64,000 nt of DNA from Pleionea mediterranea (GTDB lineage: Bacteria > Pseudomonadota > Gammaproteobacteria > Enterobacterales > Kangiellaceae), in contig NZ_QGGU01000005.1 of NCBI RefSeq assembly GCF_003148745.1, forward strand, positions 186,001 to 250,000. The letters run 5' to 3'. A program made the position numbers and the translations under genes. This document shows, piece after piece, positions 37,212 to 46,119 of this stretch. The notes under the pieces are model-generated. The model was not told the DNA's origin. It saw only the letters and a list, made by a program, of their open reading frames with translations, and did no database searches. Position 1 is the stretch's first letter. The number at the start of each line of letters is the position of its first letter.

Positions 37212-37583
37212 ATGACCGATCTAACCAGTCTACAATGCAAATACGATGAGCAAGGTAAAGCCCCACTGGAGATGGATAAGATAAAACAGCTTTCGGCCGA
37301 TCTTCCCGAGTGGCAAGTCAATCAAGATGGTACTCAAATTCAGCGTGAGTTTTTGTTTAAAAACTACTACCACACCATGAATTTTGTTAACGCCATCGCC
37401 TGGATTGCCAACAAGGAAGCCCATCACCCGGATATGGAAGTGAATTACGGCCGTTGTCTGGTTTCCTTTACGACCCACGATTCCGGCAACCGCTTAACCA
37501 TTAACGATTTTATCTGCGCCGCAAAAGTACAGGCTTTGCTTGATGTGGGCAGTTTTGGGCCTAAGCTGCAAGAAAAAGAGTAA
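37212..37583 (+). CDS. phhB: 4a-hydroxytetrahydrobiopterin dehydratase
   Basis: It recycles the pterin cofactor of aromatic amino acid hydroxylases. It has 123 residues, with KEAHHPDMEVNYGRCLVSF carrying the paired histidines and the later HDSGNRLTINDF segment. No phenylalanine hydroxylase gene is in the window. rsgA starts 10 bp after its stop, so the two are probably one transcript. Confidence 0.93.
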   Translation: MTDLTSLQCKYDEQGKAPLEMDKIKQLSADLPEWQVNQDGTQIQREFLFKNYYHTMNFVNAIAWIANKEAHHPDMEVNYGRCLVSFTTHDSGNRLTINDFICAAKVQALLDVGSFGPKLQEKE

Positions 37584-37592
37584 TCACCCTTC

Positions 37593-38585
37593 GTGGCCAA
37601 ACGGCAAAAACTTTCGCTGCAGCAAAAACGCCGCGTTGCCAGCAGTAAACAAAACAAACTGAAGCAACGCTCGGCTGCGCCAAGTTTTGATAACGATCAT
37701 CTGGGGCCACTGCAAAACGGTGTGGTGATCAGCCGTTTTGGTGAACAGGCGGACGTGGCCGACGACAATAAAACCGTTTATCGCATTTATCTCAGGCAAA
37801 ACCTTGGCAGCTGTGTCAGTGGCGACAAGGTTTTGTTTCGCCTGAATGAGCAGTCGCAAGGGGTTATAGAAGCAATTGAACCTAGAACATCAGAACTCAC
37901 CAGGCCAACCCCCTACGCCGGTGTTAAAACAATCGTAGCCAACGTCGATCAAATATTTGTGATGGTCGCGCCCTTTCCCGATTACTCATCGTTAATCCTC
38001 GACCGTTATCTGGTAGCCTGTGAACTGGCCGGGATCACCACCCATATTATGCTGAATAAAACCGATTTGCTGGATCCGGAAAAGCAGGCTTTTTTCGACC
38101 AGCAAATTAGCTTGTACCAGCAACTGGGTTATCAGGTATTTTCATCCAGTTGTAAAACCGGACAAGGCATTGAGGCATTAAAACAGCAGATGGCTGGCAA
38201 AGAAAATATTTTTGTTGGCCAGTCGGGGGTTGGTAAGTCGTCACTTATCAATCAGTTGCTGCCCGATGTCACGGCATTGACGGGGCAGGTATCCGAAAAC
38301 TCACGGCTCGGCACGCATACAACCACTGCTTCCCGACTGTATTTTCTGCCGGACTCCGGCTTTATCATTGACTCACCGGGGGTTCGAGAATTTGGACTGT
38401 CTCATATAGAGCCAGAACTGATCATACAGGGTTTTATCGAACTGCAACCTCTGCAGGGAGACTGTAAATTTCGCAACTGCCAACATCAAAATGAGAAAGG
38501 CTGTGCCCTGATTCGCGCTGCGGAGCAAGGAACTATCTCGAAGCAACGCCTGAAAAATTACCAAAAAATAGCCCTTTCAGCTTAA
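37593..38585 (+). CDS. rsgA: Ribosome small subunit-dependent GTPase RsgA
   Basis: This is a circularly permuted GTPase that checks late 30S assembly. It has 330 residues: an OB fold (about 45-100), then a G domain in permuted order (LNKTD G4, GQSGVGKSSLIN G1, DSPGVREFG G3), and a C-terminal zinc finger with Cys and His in DCKFRNCQH and GCAL. The start is the GTG at 37593, close behind phhB. Divergent pairing with orn is widespread; here phhB has slipped in between. Confidence 0.95.
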   Translation: MAKRQKLSLQQKRRVASSKQNKLKQRSAAPSFDNDHLGPLQNGVVISRFGEQADVADDNKTVYRIYLRQNLGSCVSGDKVLFRLNEQSQGVIEAIEPRTSELTRPTPYAGVKTIVANVDQIFVMVAPFPDYSSLILDRYLVACELAGITTHIMLNKTDLLDPEKQAFFDQQISLYQQLGYQVFSSSCKTGQGIEALKQQMAGKENIFVGQSGVGKSSLINQLLPDVTALTGQVSENSRLGTHTTTASRLYFLPDSGFIIDSPGVREFGLSHIEPELIIQGFIELQPLQGDCKFRNCQHQNEKGCALIRAAEQGTISKQRLKNYQKIALSA

Positions 38586-38805
38586 ACGTATCCGTCACTT
38601 TTCAATTTTCTGCGGCTGGAAAATCTATAATCTTACTCTATCCTTAGAGCGTGTTTATCGTTAATTTATTAACTATTTCAATTCTTTACCTGATTTTCTT
38701 TAGCTATTTTCTGGGATACTGGTACTACCTGTGTTCCAGTTCTCATTTAAAAGCTCTAACTTGGGGTTTTTATCGTATAAAACGAAAAACCGAAGGAGTA
38801 CACCA

Positions 38806-39720
38806 ATGAAACGAATAAAATCCATTCTCCAGCTGTGCTTAATCTCACAGTTATCTTTTGCGGCATTTGCGCAGGATGACAGCACCATGATGGCACCCGA
38901 ACCACCCCCTACCCAATTATTTGGCAGTGGTAAATTACTATTAACTGGCGGCATCCCAAACCTTGATGGCGCAGGCGGTGGTGGCATTACCACATCGGCG
39001 CTGATTGGTGGTTATGGTACCGATGGCCAGGTAGGCGGTTACGCCAATTACTCGTTGGTGGATGTTAATGACTATTCTCTAACAACAAAATCTATTGGTT
39101 TTGGTTTATTTAATCGAGTGGAACTATCCGCTTCAAAAAATGAATTTGATATGGAGCAGATTGGTCCAAACTTTGGATTAGGCGAAGGCTATACCTTTAA
39201 ACATGATGTGGTGGGCCTAAAAGTTCGACTGTTCGGCGACGCGATTCTGGATCAGGACTCCTGGATGCCTCAGGTATCCATAGGTGCCAATCAAAAAGAA
39301 AGTGACAATAGAACGGTACTTGGTGCTATTGGTGCTCAAGATTATAAAGACACCGAAACTTATCTATCCGCCACCAAATTGTTTCTGGATATACCTTTAC
39401 TTGTCAATTTCACTGCACGACACACTCGCGCCAATCAAAACGGAATTTTAGGATTTGGCGGCGATCAACAAGCCGATAAAGAATGGTTAGCTGAAGGTTT
39501 TGCCGCTTTATTATTAAACGATAACCTGGCTGTAGGAATGGAATACAAACAGAACCCAGATAATTTGTCTTTTGCAAAACAGGACGACTGGAAAGATATG
39601 TTTTTACTCTACACACCCGCCAAGCATATCAGCATAGCCATTGCTTATGTTGATATTGGTGATGTTGCACAGGAAAGCAATCAAACGGGTTATTACGCTG
39701 CATTAACCGTTAACTTTTAA
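38806..39720 (+). CDS. DUF3034 family outer-membrane-like protein
   Basis: The 304-residue product starts at the ATG at 38806, preceded by AAGGAG; the signal peptide ends near AAFAQ/DDS. Family features are the N-terminal LLLTGGIPNLDGAGGGGITTSALIGGYG stretch and alternating beta strands that end in an aromatic residue (AALTVNF), as in beta-barrel proteins. The function is unknown. It lies 64 bp ahead of a haemoglobin-like lipoprotein gene, and the pair is probably co-transcribed. An imperfect hairpin (38765-38791) lies just before the ribosome binding site. Confidence 0.82.
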   Translation: MKRIKSILQLCLISQLSFAAFAQDDSTMMAPEPPPTQLFGSGKLLLTGGIPNLDGAGGGGITTSALIGGYGTDGQVGGYANYSLVDVNDYSLTTKSIGFGLFNRVELSASKNEFDMEQIGPNFGLGEGYTFKHDVVGLKVRLFGDAILDQDSWMPQVSIGANQKESDNRTVLGAIGAQDYKDTETYLSATKLFLDIPLLVNFTARHTRANQNGILGFGGDQQADKEWLAEGFAALLLNDNLAVGMEYKQNPDNLSFAKQDDWKDMFLLYTPAKHISIAIAYVDIGDVAQESNQTGYYAALTVNF

Positions 39721-39783
39721 TTCAATCCATTCAAGTATGACTAACAGTGCGCATCAGTGTACCGTTCAGACAAAGAGGTTATT

Positions 39784-40236
39784 ATGAGAAATTTATTTTT
39801 AGTACTTGCTCTATTTTCTATCGCAGCGTGTTCAACGGGCGGCTCTCAATCCACTCAGGCAGATCAGTCAACTCAAGTTGATCTTGCGGCTTATAAAGCG
39901 TTTGGTGAAAAAGCCGGCATAAAAAAAATCGTCGATGATATGTTTGTGGTTATTTTAAAAGATCCCAGAATTAAAACGTTTTTTGCAGAAACCGATAACG
40001 AGTACATCAAGCAACAGTTAACCGACCAGTTTTGCGATCAACTCAATGGACCCTGCGAGTACACAGGTGTTGATATGAAAAGTTCGCACGTTGGACTAAA
40101 TATAGGTCGTCAACATTTTAATGCGCTTGTGGAAGCATTAAGAATATCCATGGATCAAAACAATGTTCCCTTCCGTATGCAAAATCAGTTACTGGTTAAG
40201 CTTGCACCTATGCATAAGGATATCATTGAAGAGTAA
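39784..40236 (+). CDS. Group 1 truncated-haemoglobin-like lipoprotein
   Basis: The 150-residue product has a lipoprotein signal (lipobox IAAC, cysteine at residue 17), then a Ser/Gln/Thr linker and a 2-on-2 globin domain. Globin features are DPRIKTFF, DQFCDQLNGPCEYTGVDM with the histidine in SSHVGLNIG, and the late NQLLVKLAPM helix. The ATG at 39784 is preferred, since an upstream in-frame start would spoil the signal peptide. Heme binding is inferred. Export of a globin to the envelope suggests sensing or detoxifying oxygen or NO there. Confidence 0.85.
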   Translation: MRNLFLVLALFSIAACSTGGSQSTQADQSTQVDLAAYKAFGEKAGIKKIVDDMFVVILKDPRIKTFFAETDNEYIKQQLTDQFCDQLNGPCEYTGVDMKSSHVGLNIGRQHFNALVEALRISMDQNNVPFRMQNQLLVKLAPMHKDIIEE

Positions 40237-40274
40237 TTAAACAGGCTTTTACAAGAGTTTATAAGACAGGTATT

Positions 40275-40308
40275 AAAAAGGTGTCATACAAAACCGTGAC
40301 ACCTTTTT
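40275..40308. terminator. Bidirectional terminator after the globin lipoprotein gene
   Basis: A 12-bp stem (40275-40286 with 40297-40308) with A and T runs stands between two convergent genes. Confidence 0.9.
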
Positions 40309-40336
40309 AGCTTATATAAAACATTAACAATAACAC

Positions 40337-41104
40337 TTAACCTTGCTGGCTTTTATTAACCGACTTATCAGTGCCACTGTTTTCCTTAGCTTTAGAATTA
40401 TCATCCAGTTGTTTGTTTTTTAATATTTCTGGCCTTTCGTCCTTAACCGGGTCATCAGCGATACCAAGTATCGATAATTTTCCAATCACCCGTCCTTCAG
40501 ACTCCAGGTTATAGGTTGCCGGAACTTGTTTATCGAGAACAATTGGATCGACATTTTTATAAGGCAATATCAACGATAAAACTCGTGCTTTAAAATCATC
40601 GGGCACCTGAATATCAAACGCATAATCAACCGGTTCAACAATAAAAGGCGTAATAGGATGATTATTATCAAACACCATGGCGTCATAATAATTACTTGGG
40701 ATATTGGCAAGGTAGGAAATCATGGTTGAGTGCAAAAAGCAGCCAAGACGAACGATATAACCGGCCTTCCAATCGATTGGAAACTGCTTGCTTTGATTAC
40801 GCCGCATAATCCCTGTATTTAATTTCAGTCCTAACTCCAGGTCATTAATAAAAATATTATGCCGGGTACGATCAGAATTGGCTAATGTCACATCGGCGCC
40901 CGGTTGAGACACATAAAGAGCCTGTAAAAAAATACGGCGAAGCTGATCGACCTTTATTGGAACCTTATTGTAATCTTCGTGCTCAAAATAAGCGACGGCA
41001 ACATCCGCTTTAATATTGTCATTGAGTGTTAAGCTGCCTTTAAATACTTTTCCATCAATCGAAAAGCTCATCAATAATATAAGGAACAAAAAACTATATT
41101 TCAT
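40337..41104 (-). CDS. Exported protein of unknown function
   Basis: I do not recognise this 255-residue protein. It has a signal peptide (about 1-18). The body looks beta-rich, with a single short helix-like stretch and one cysteine in RLGCFLHS. The last ~35 residues are polar and disordered (KNKQLDDNSKAKENSG). The sequence FIVEPVDYAFDIQVP followed by LSLILPYKNV suggests an immunoglobulin-like or cupredoxin-like sandwich, but I see no metal ligands. It is a single gene on the minus strand between terminator and promoter regions. Confidence 0.7.
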   Translation of the reverse strand: MKYSFLFLILLMSFSIDGKVFKGSLTLNDNIKADVAVAYFEHEDYNKVPIKVDQLRRIFLQALYVSQPGADVTLANSDRTRHNIFINDLELGLKLNTGIMRRNQSKQFPIDWKAGYIVRLGCFLHSTMISYLANIPSNYYDAMVFDNNHPITPFIVEPVDYAFDIQVPDDFKARVLSLILPYKNVDPIVLDKQVPATYNLESEGRVIGKLSILGIADDPVKDERPEILKNKQLDDNSKAKENSGTDKSVNKSQQG

Positions 41105-41439
41105 ATTTCACCTTAAATTTTATTATTTATATCAACTTTGTAAATATGTAAGTCATATTCATTAAAATGTCATCTACGGTTAATGATAGAGCTTATAGAT
41201 TATACGACTATATTCAGTGTCTGGATTATAACTCCTGACTGGAAACCCACTTTAAGAGGCCTATATTTTCAAACAACAGCTTAGCAAATTCAGATGAACT
41301 TGTATGCTTATCACGAAGCAGCATTAACAGCCTTTGCTTAAGGCTACATAAAACTATTCAACCTGTGACTCAATTCTAACTTTGACCTTTTTGCCACCTT
41401 ATAATAGATATCAGATCATCAACCATGTTAGGAGAATTT
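41105..41439. other. 335-bp divergent intergenic region
   Basis: This AT-rich DNA lies between an exported-protein gene (minus) and the DUF4382 gene (plus), so it must hold promoters for both. A good TATAAT lies at 41400-41405, but the nearest TTGACC (41382) is only 12 bp upstream. No small gene is visible. Confidence 0.55.
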
Positions 41440-42330
41440 ATGATAACCAATGCTAAAAAGCGCGTATTAGCGTCCATATTACTAACCAGTGCCTTCGTTA
41501 TATCCGGCTGTGATAATAGCAGTAACGACACCAGCTACCTGTCAATTGCCGTTAAAGATGCCCCCATTGATGGTGCAACAAGAGTCATGGTTCAGTTTGA
41601 AGGCATTGAATTAAAACCGAAAGATGGTAACAGTTTTGAAATTGATTTGTCTGAAATCCAATCGGTTAACTTGCTTGACTATCAGGGCAGTAACTCACTG
41701 CAACTTTTTAATGATGTTGCAATTGAGCCCGGCGAGTACAATTGGATCCGTTTAAAAGTAAATGCACAACAACAAGCCATGGATTCATTTATTGAATTTG
41801 ATACTGGTGCCATGTACTCCTTGTATATTCCCAGTGGCTCACAGACGGGTTTAAAGTTAAATAACGGTTTTACCGCACCGGCCAATGGCGAAGCCGACTT
41901 TACCATCGACTTCGATCTTAGACAGTCAATTCATCAACCGGGAAATGCCAGTGATGATTATTTCTTACGGCCGGTACTTCGAATTGTGGATAACACTCAG
42001 GTGGGTCATATAGAAGGCACTGTTGCTGCTAATCTAGTAGCAGGGGAAACTTGTGGCGAAGTCAACGCGGTTTATCTGTATGATACTTCTGAGCTAGCGG
42101 TGGATGATATTGGCAGTGCTAATCCGCCACAAACAACCGCAACCGTTAAACTCGAAAACAACAGTAACCTGGCTTATTCACTTGGTTTTATTTTACCCGG
42201 AGATTATACGCTGGCACTAACCTGTCAGGCAGATCTGGATGATCCAGAAACCGACGATGACCTTGTTTTTATCGCTGAATTACCAGTAACGGTAGAAGCC
42301 GATCAAACAGCTACGATAAACTTTGAATAA
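41440..42330 (+). CDS. DUF4382 domain lipoprotein
   Basis: The 296-residue product starts at the ATG at 41440, which has AGGAG at the right distance. A lipoprotein signal ends in ISGC (lipobox). The DUF4382 domain fills about residues 35-180 (LSIAVKDAPIDGATRVMVQFEGIEL is its recognisable opening). A second beta-sandwich resembling a carboxypeptidase regulatory-like fold follows (about 190-296). The family is found in marine bacteria; its function is not known. A terminator follows. Confidence 0.85.
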   Translation: MITNAKKRVLASILLTSAFVISGCDNSSNDTSYLSIAVKDAPIDGATRVMVQFEGIELKPKDGNSFEIDLSEIQSVNLLDYQGSNSLQLFNDVAIEPGEYNWIRLKVNAQQQAMDSFIEFDTGAMYSLYIPSGSQTGLKLNNGFTAPANGEADFTIDFDLRQSIHQPGNASDDYFLRPVLRIVDNTQVGHIEGTVAANLVAGETCGEVNAVYLYDTSELAVDDIGSANPPQTTATVKLENNSNLAYSLGFILPGDYTLALTCQADLDDPETDDDLVFIAELPVTVEADQTATINFE

Positions 42331-42358
42331 ATAAATCCAACTTTCATGATAGTACTCC

Positions 42359-42394
42359 AGCCCTGATAACGTTAAACGTTTCAGGGCTTTTTTT
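42359..42394 (+). terminator. Intrinsic terminator after the DUF4382 gene
   Basis: AGCCCTGA (42359-42366) pairs with TCAGGGCT (42381-42388), followed by a T-run. The loop holds AACGTTAAACGTT, which itself folds. Confidence 0.85.
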
Positions 42395-42473
42395 ATTCTA
42401 TTTAAATTGCACTTAATATTTGAAACCAAGGGATATAAACAGACCAGAGCAATCTGAATATTGAAAGCTCGGT

Positions 42474-43019
42474 TTAAAATGACGAATCCGGTTGTTGCAG
42501 AAATTCAATTTCTTGCTCCGTCGATTGACGACCTAAAATTGTATTTCGATGTGGGTAACGACCAAATCGATCAATAATCGCCTTATGTTTTAACTCAAAC
42601 TCCAAGTTACCCTCTAAGCCAAGACGTTGAAATAAAACCACCGCCTGTTGATGGATCACTTTAGATTCACTGTGCATATAAGGCATATACATAAACAGTC
42701 GCTTTTGCTGATCCAGCTTTTTATCGTCACCGTTATCAATAGCCTGTTGGCTCAACACCAACGCCATACCATCAAATGCAAATGATTTAGGTTGATCACG
42801 ATAAATATTTCGCGAGAATTGATCCAGCACAATGATTTCGGCCAGTCGTCCTTCCGGGTGCTTTCGCCAATGGACAAGTTCAGCGAGTCCAGCAGCCGTA
42901 TGCCAATGACCAAACTGCTCGGTAATAACTCGATCAAACTCGGCATCTTTTTTCCACCATTGTGCAGGTTTAATGGTTTCAAACCAAAATTCAATAACTG
43001 CTTTATAGTCCATATTCAT
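42474..43019 (-). CDS. DUF924 family protein
   Basis: This 181-residue helical protein belongs to DUF924. Family features are IEFWFE at the start, PEGRLAEIIVLDQFSRNIYRDQP in the middle, and RFGRYPHRNTILGR near the end. These proteins have a TPR-like helical fold and an unproven role. Two ATG codons (43019, 43013) are possible. The gene is divergent from psd, 196 bp away. Confidence 0.88.
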   Translation of the reverse strand: MNMDYKAVIEFWFETIKPAQWWKKDAEFDRVITEQFGHWHTAAGLAELVHWRKHPEGRLAEIIVLDQFSRNIYRDQPKSFAFDGMALVLSQQAIDNGDDKKLDQQKRLFMYMPYMHSESKVIHQQAVVLFQRLGLEGNLEFELKHKAIIDRFGRYPHRNTILGRQSTEQEIEFLQQPDSSF

Positions 43020-43215
43020 AGTTAATACCTGTGTAATTAGATGAGTTATTCAGACTAAGCCAGATTATCAATAAGCATAAAAACGCCATAAGAACTTTGC
43101 CTTTATTTGATTATAGTGTACTTCACAAGGTACTCAATTGATGCCCTAAAAGCATGGTGATCCAACAGGGTCTGCGTTAAAATTCGCACAACTTGATAAC
43201 ACACAGATATAAATT

Positions 43216-44073
43216 ATGAGCTTTCTCGATCACCTGAAAACCATTCCACAATATTTAATACCGCAACATGGGCTATCGATATTAGCCGGAAAACTGGCAG
43301 ATAAATCCATCCCAAAGCTGACGCCTGCGGTGATCAAAACCTTTGCCAGCCACTACAAAGTCGATATGTCGACAGCCGTTGAACCTGATTTAAATCAATA
43401 TGACACGTTTAACGATTTTTTTACTCGCGCTATCCGTCCGGAAACCCGCCCCATTTGTTCAGACACAGATACCCTTGCCTGCCCCGTAGATGGGGTGATT
43501 AGCCAGTTTGGCTCGATAACCGATGGTCGGATTATTCAGGCCAAAGGTCACGATTACACGGTAAAAGAGTTACTGGGCGATCATGATGACTTGGCCAAAC
43601 CCTTTGAAGGCGGCTCCTTTTGCACCATCTACCTATCGCCAAGTCATTATCATCGCTATCATATGCCGCTTGATGGCAAATTGACGCAAATGCTTCATGT
43701 GCCCGGAAAGTTATTCAGCGTGAACCCATTAACCGCCCGAACCGTACCGCGATTATTTGCTCGAAATGAACGTGTTGTCGCCATGTTTGATACGGCCATT
43801 GGTCCGGTAGCTTATGTTGCCGTTGGCGCCACCATTGTCGGCAGTATGGAAATGACCTGGTCGGGTGTCGTCACTCCCCCTTCCCGCCAAGAAGTTGCCA
43901 GCACCTCATACCCCGAAGGTGAAGTTTCATTAAGTAAGGGCGATGAGGTTGGTCGCTTTAGACTCGGCTCAACCGTTATTTTGGTTTTACCAAAAGGTAA
44001 TTACGAATGGGATAACAGCATTAAACCAGAAGCGGAGACTTTAATGGGTCAGGCACTGGTTAAGTCAAAATAA
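43216..44073 (+). CDS. psd: Phosphatidylserine decarboxylase proenzyme
   Basis: It makes phosphatidylethanolamine at the inner membrane. It has 285 residues. The self-cleavage site LGST is at 250-253, so Ser252 becomes the pyruvoyl group. The conserved SPSHYHRYHMP (about 141-151) and CPVDGVI (Asp92) supply the other catalytic residues. In Pseudomonas psd is close to rsgA with motAB between them; here envelope genes fill that interval. Confidence 0.96.
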   Translation: MSFLDHLKTIPQYLIPQHGLSILAGKLADKSIPKLTPAVIKTFASHYKVDMSTAVEPDLNQYDTFNDFFTRAIRPETRPICSDTDTLACPVDGVISQFGSITDGRIIQAKGHDYTVKELLGDHDDLAKPFEGGSFCTIYLSPSHYHRYHMPLDGKLTQMLHVPGKLFSVNPLTARTVPRLFARNERVVAMFDTAIGPVAYVAVGATIVGSMEMTWSGVVTPPSRQEVASTSYPEGEVSLSKGDEVGRFRLGSTVILVLPKGNYEWDNSIKPEAETLMGQALVKSK

Positions 44074-44436
44074 ACTTCCAACGATATTCTTTCTTACATT
44101 TTTTAAATAACCAGTTTTATATTAATAGACATAAGACTGGTTATTCCTCGGCTCAACTTCAAAAATCAAACCTCATAATACGACTATTTACTTTAAGTAC
44201 TTTTCACTACCACGAATATTTTTATTAACCAATTCAGTCATAAGCCTACTAATACTCTACGGCTTCATTATTTTATTTTATATATAATTTTTTGAAATAT
44301 TTATGCGTTTAAAAAAATCTCCAATTCAAATTTTTAACAATTTGAGATGAAGTTTTTATTCAAATTAACTAACAAACATACGTAGGATAGAGTCGCTTCG
44401 GCCAAAGCATAAAAAATTAACTATGGAGAAGATAAA
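44074..44436. other. 363-bp AT-rich gap after psd
   Basis: AATAACCAGT (44106-44115) and ACTGGTTATT (44136-44145) form a 10-bp stem with a 20-base loop but no T-run, which could mark the psd 3' end. The rest is AT-rich leader DNA of the next gene. No gene is visible. Confidence 0.5.
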
Positions 44437-44844
44437 ATGAATAGAAAAGTATTATTAGCTGCATTATTTTCAGTCGCGAGTTCTACAGCTTTACTGGCAA
44501 AAGAGCCAACGCCTATTCCAGAAATGCAGGGCGCGAATAAAGCCACATCAGGCAGCGCCACCATGAAATGTCTTGTTGACACTCCTGCATGGGATAATTG
44601 GGGTTATGGTCGCTGCTTTTCGGTAGGTCATGCTCGTAGCACAACAGCGTACTTTCAAATTGAAGGTGGGCCTTCAAACTTTCGAGTGTACTGGTCAGAC
44701 TCTCGTTGCAGCCAAAACTCAAAATCATGCTCCCTGCCAATTTATCAGTATCAAAGTATTAATTTAACTGCTGATGTTCTTGATTTATCTAACAACTCAT
44801 TTTCATCAGTTAGTGCAACTGCACACTATGAAGGTTATCATTAA
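44437..44844 (+). CDS. Small exported four-cysteine protein of unknown function
   Basis: The 135-residue product has a signal peptide (about 1-21, ending LLA/KEPT). The mature part has four cysteines (45, 60, 91, 98), an even number suiting two disulfide bonds in the periplasm or outside, and is rich in Ser, Tyr and Trp. Predicted strands around YFQIEGG and FRVYWSDSRC suggest a small beta-sandwich. I do not recognise the family. GGAG precedes the ATG and a terminator follows, so it looks like a complete single gene. Confidence 0.7.
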   Translation: MNRKVLLAALFSVASSTALLAKEPTPIPEMQGANKATSGSATMKCLVDTPAWDNWGYGRCFSVGHARSTTAYFQIEGGPSNFRVYWSDSRCSQNSKSCSLPIYQYQSINLTADVLDLSNNSFSSVSATAHYEGYH

Positions 44845-44852
44845 GTAATAAA

Positions 44853-44883
44853 AAAGCTACCTTGAGCCCTTCAAGGTAGCTTT
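44853..44883. terminator. Bidirectional terminator before the sugar dehydrogenase gene
   Basis: A 13-bp stem (44853-44865 with 44871-44883) has a 5-base loop. It lies between convergent genes. Confidence 0.88.
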
Positions 44884-44889
44884 ATCCGC

Positions 44890-44945
44890 GTTCTAACTTT
44901 AAAGTTCTAGTTTTAAATTTCTAATTTACATTTCCTATAATGGCT
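44890..44945. repeat. 14-bp tandem array across the sugar dehydrogenase stop
   Basis: GTTCTAACTTTAAA (44890-44903), GTTCTAGTTTTAAA (44904-44917) and TTTCTAATTTACAT (44918-44931) follow one another. A fourth, weaker unit (44932-44945) covers the stop and last codons of the dehydrogenase gene. Confidence 0.7.
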
Positions 44946-46059
44946 TTAGCTTTTTAACGCCCTGGCCATCAACTGCAACATAAATATAGCCGTCATTCAG
45001 CTGCTGCACATTTCGAACACGGCCTATCCCTTCGAATAAAACTTCCTGATCGTAAACCTGATTATCATCATTAATTTTTACAAGAACAAGATAACCAAAC
45101 TTAAGTGAACCAACTAATAAATGCCCTTGCCAATCAGGATACTTATCACTGGTGACGAATGTCATACCCGATGGCGCTATTGATGGCACCCAATAATGTT
45201 CAGGTTGTTCCATACCTTGTTTTTTTGTTAGCTCGGTAAAAGCACTGCCATCGTAGTTCACGCCATAGCTGATCACCGGCCAGCCGTAATTGCGGCCACG
45301 TTTTACGATATTAATTTCATCGCCGCCTTTAGGGCCATGTTCGTGGATCCAGATATCACCGGTTTCTGGATGTAATGCCATACCTTGGGGATTTCGGTGA
45401 CCGTAAGAATAAATCGCTGGCTTATCGCCGGATAAAAAAGGATTGTCTTTTGGCACTTCTCCATCGTCGTGCAATCGATAGATTTTTCCACCATCAAGAC
45501 TTAAGTTTTGAGGATTGGTTGAACGATTGCCGCGATCACCAATTGAGAAAAATAAATACCCTTGCCGATCAAACTCTATTCGGCTGCCGTAATGATGGCT
45601 GCGAGTAGAATTTGGCGTCGCTTTATAAACAACCTGTTTTTCCACCAGTTGATGATCCTTCAACTTGGCCCGGACAATAGCCGTATTATCGCCCCGACCT
45701 TCCCCTTCCGGACTTGCGAATGAAAAATAAATCCAGCCATTGTTGTTATAATCCGGATGCAATTCAATATCGAGTAGTCCGCCTTGATTACGGCTGGTAA
45801 TTTTGGGTAATCCAGACACCTCTTTACGCTGACCGGTTTTAACATCAATCCGATACATTTGACCGGATCGCTCAGTCACTAAAAAAATACTGTCCGACAA
45901 CTGCACCATACTCCAGGGCACATTTAAATCATCAATAATGGTTTCCACCTGATATTTGCTTGTTGCTTTATCGGCGGCAATAGCGGGTACAAACAAAACT
46001 TGGCCAACTGCGGTTAACATCAGCAAGCCGTGCATTAATCTTTTTATGGTTTGAGACAT
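44935..46059 (-). CDS. PQQ-dependent sugar dehydrogenase (YliI/Asd-like)
   Basis: This periplasmic six-bladed beta-propeller belongs to the glucose/sorbosone dehydrogenase family. It has 374 residues with a signal peptide (about 1-29, AIA/ADK). Family features are LNVPWSM at the start, GGLLDIELHPDY, SHHYGSRIEFD with the catalytic-type histidines, YGHRNPQGMALHP and WIHEHGPKGGDEIN. Related enzymes bind PQQ and calcium. No PQQ synthesis genes are in the window, so the cofactor may be scavenged. The substrate is unknown. Confidence 0.9.
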   Translation of the reverse strand: MSQTIKRLMHGLLMLTAVGQVLFVPAIAADKATSKYQVETIIDDLNVPWSMVQLSDSIFLVTERSGQMYRIDVKTGQRKEVSGLPKITSRNQGGLLDIELHPDYNNNGWIYFSFASPEGEGRGDNTAIVRAKLKDHQLVEKQVVYKATPNSTRSHHYGSRIEFDRQGYLFFSIGDRGNRSTNPQNLSLDGGKIYRLHDDGEVPKDNPFLSGDKPAIYSYGHRNPQGMALHPETGDIWIHEHGPKGGDEINIVKRGRNYGWPVISYGVNYDGSAFTELTKKQGMEQPEHYWVPSIAPSGMTFVTSDKYPDWQGHLLVGSLKFGYLVLVKINDDNQVYDQEVLFEGIGRVRNVQQLNDGYIYVAVDGQGVKKLKPL

Positions 46060-46119
46060 GTTAATCTCCTTGTGAGGGTGACTATTTGTTTAGTAATCCG
46101 TGAGGTTATTGTGACGACT

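Noticed and set aside
41382-41405. TTGACC and TATAAT pair ahead of the DUF4382 gene
   Set aside because: Only 12 bp between the boxes, too short for a sigma-70 promoter; TATAAT alone may still be used.
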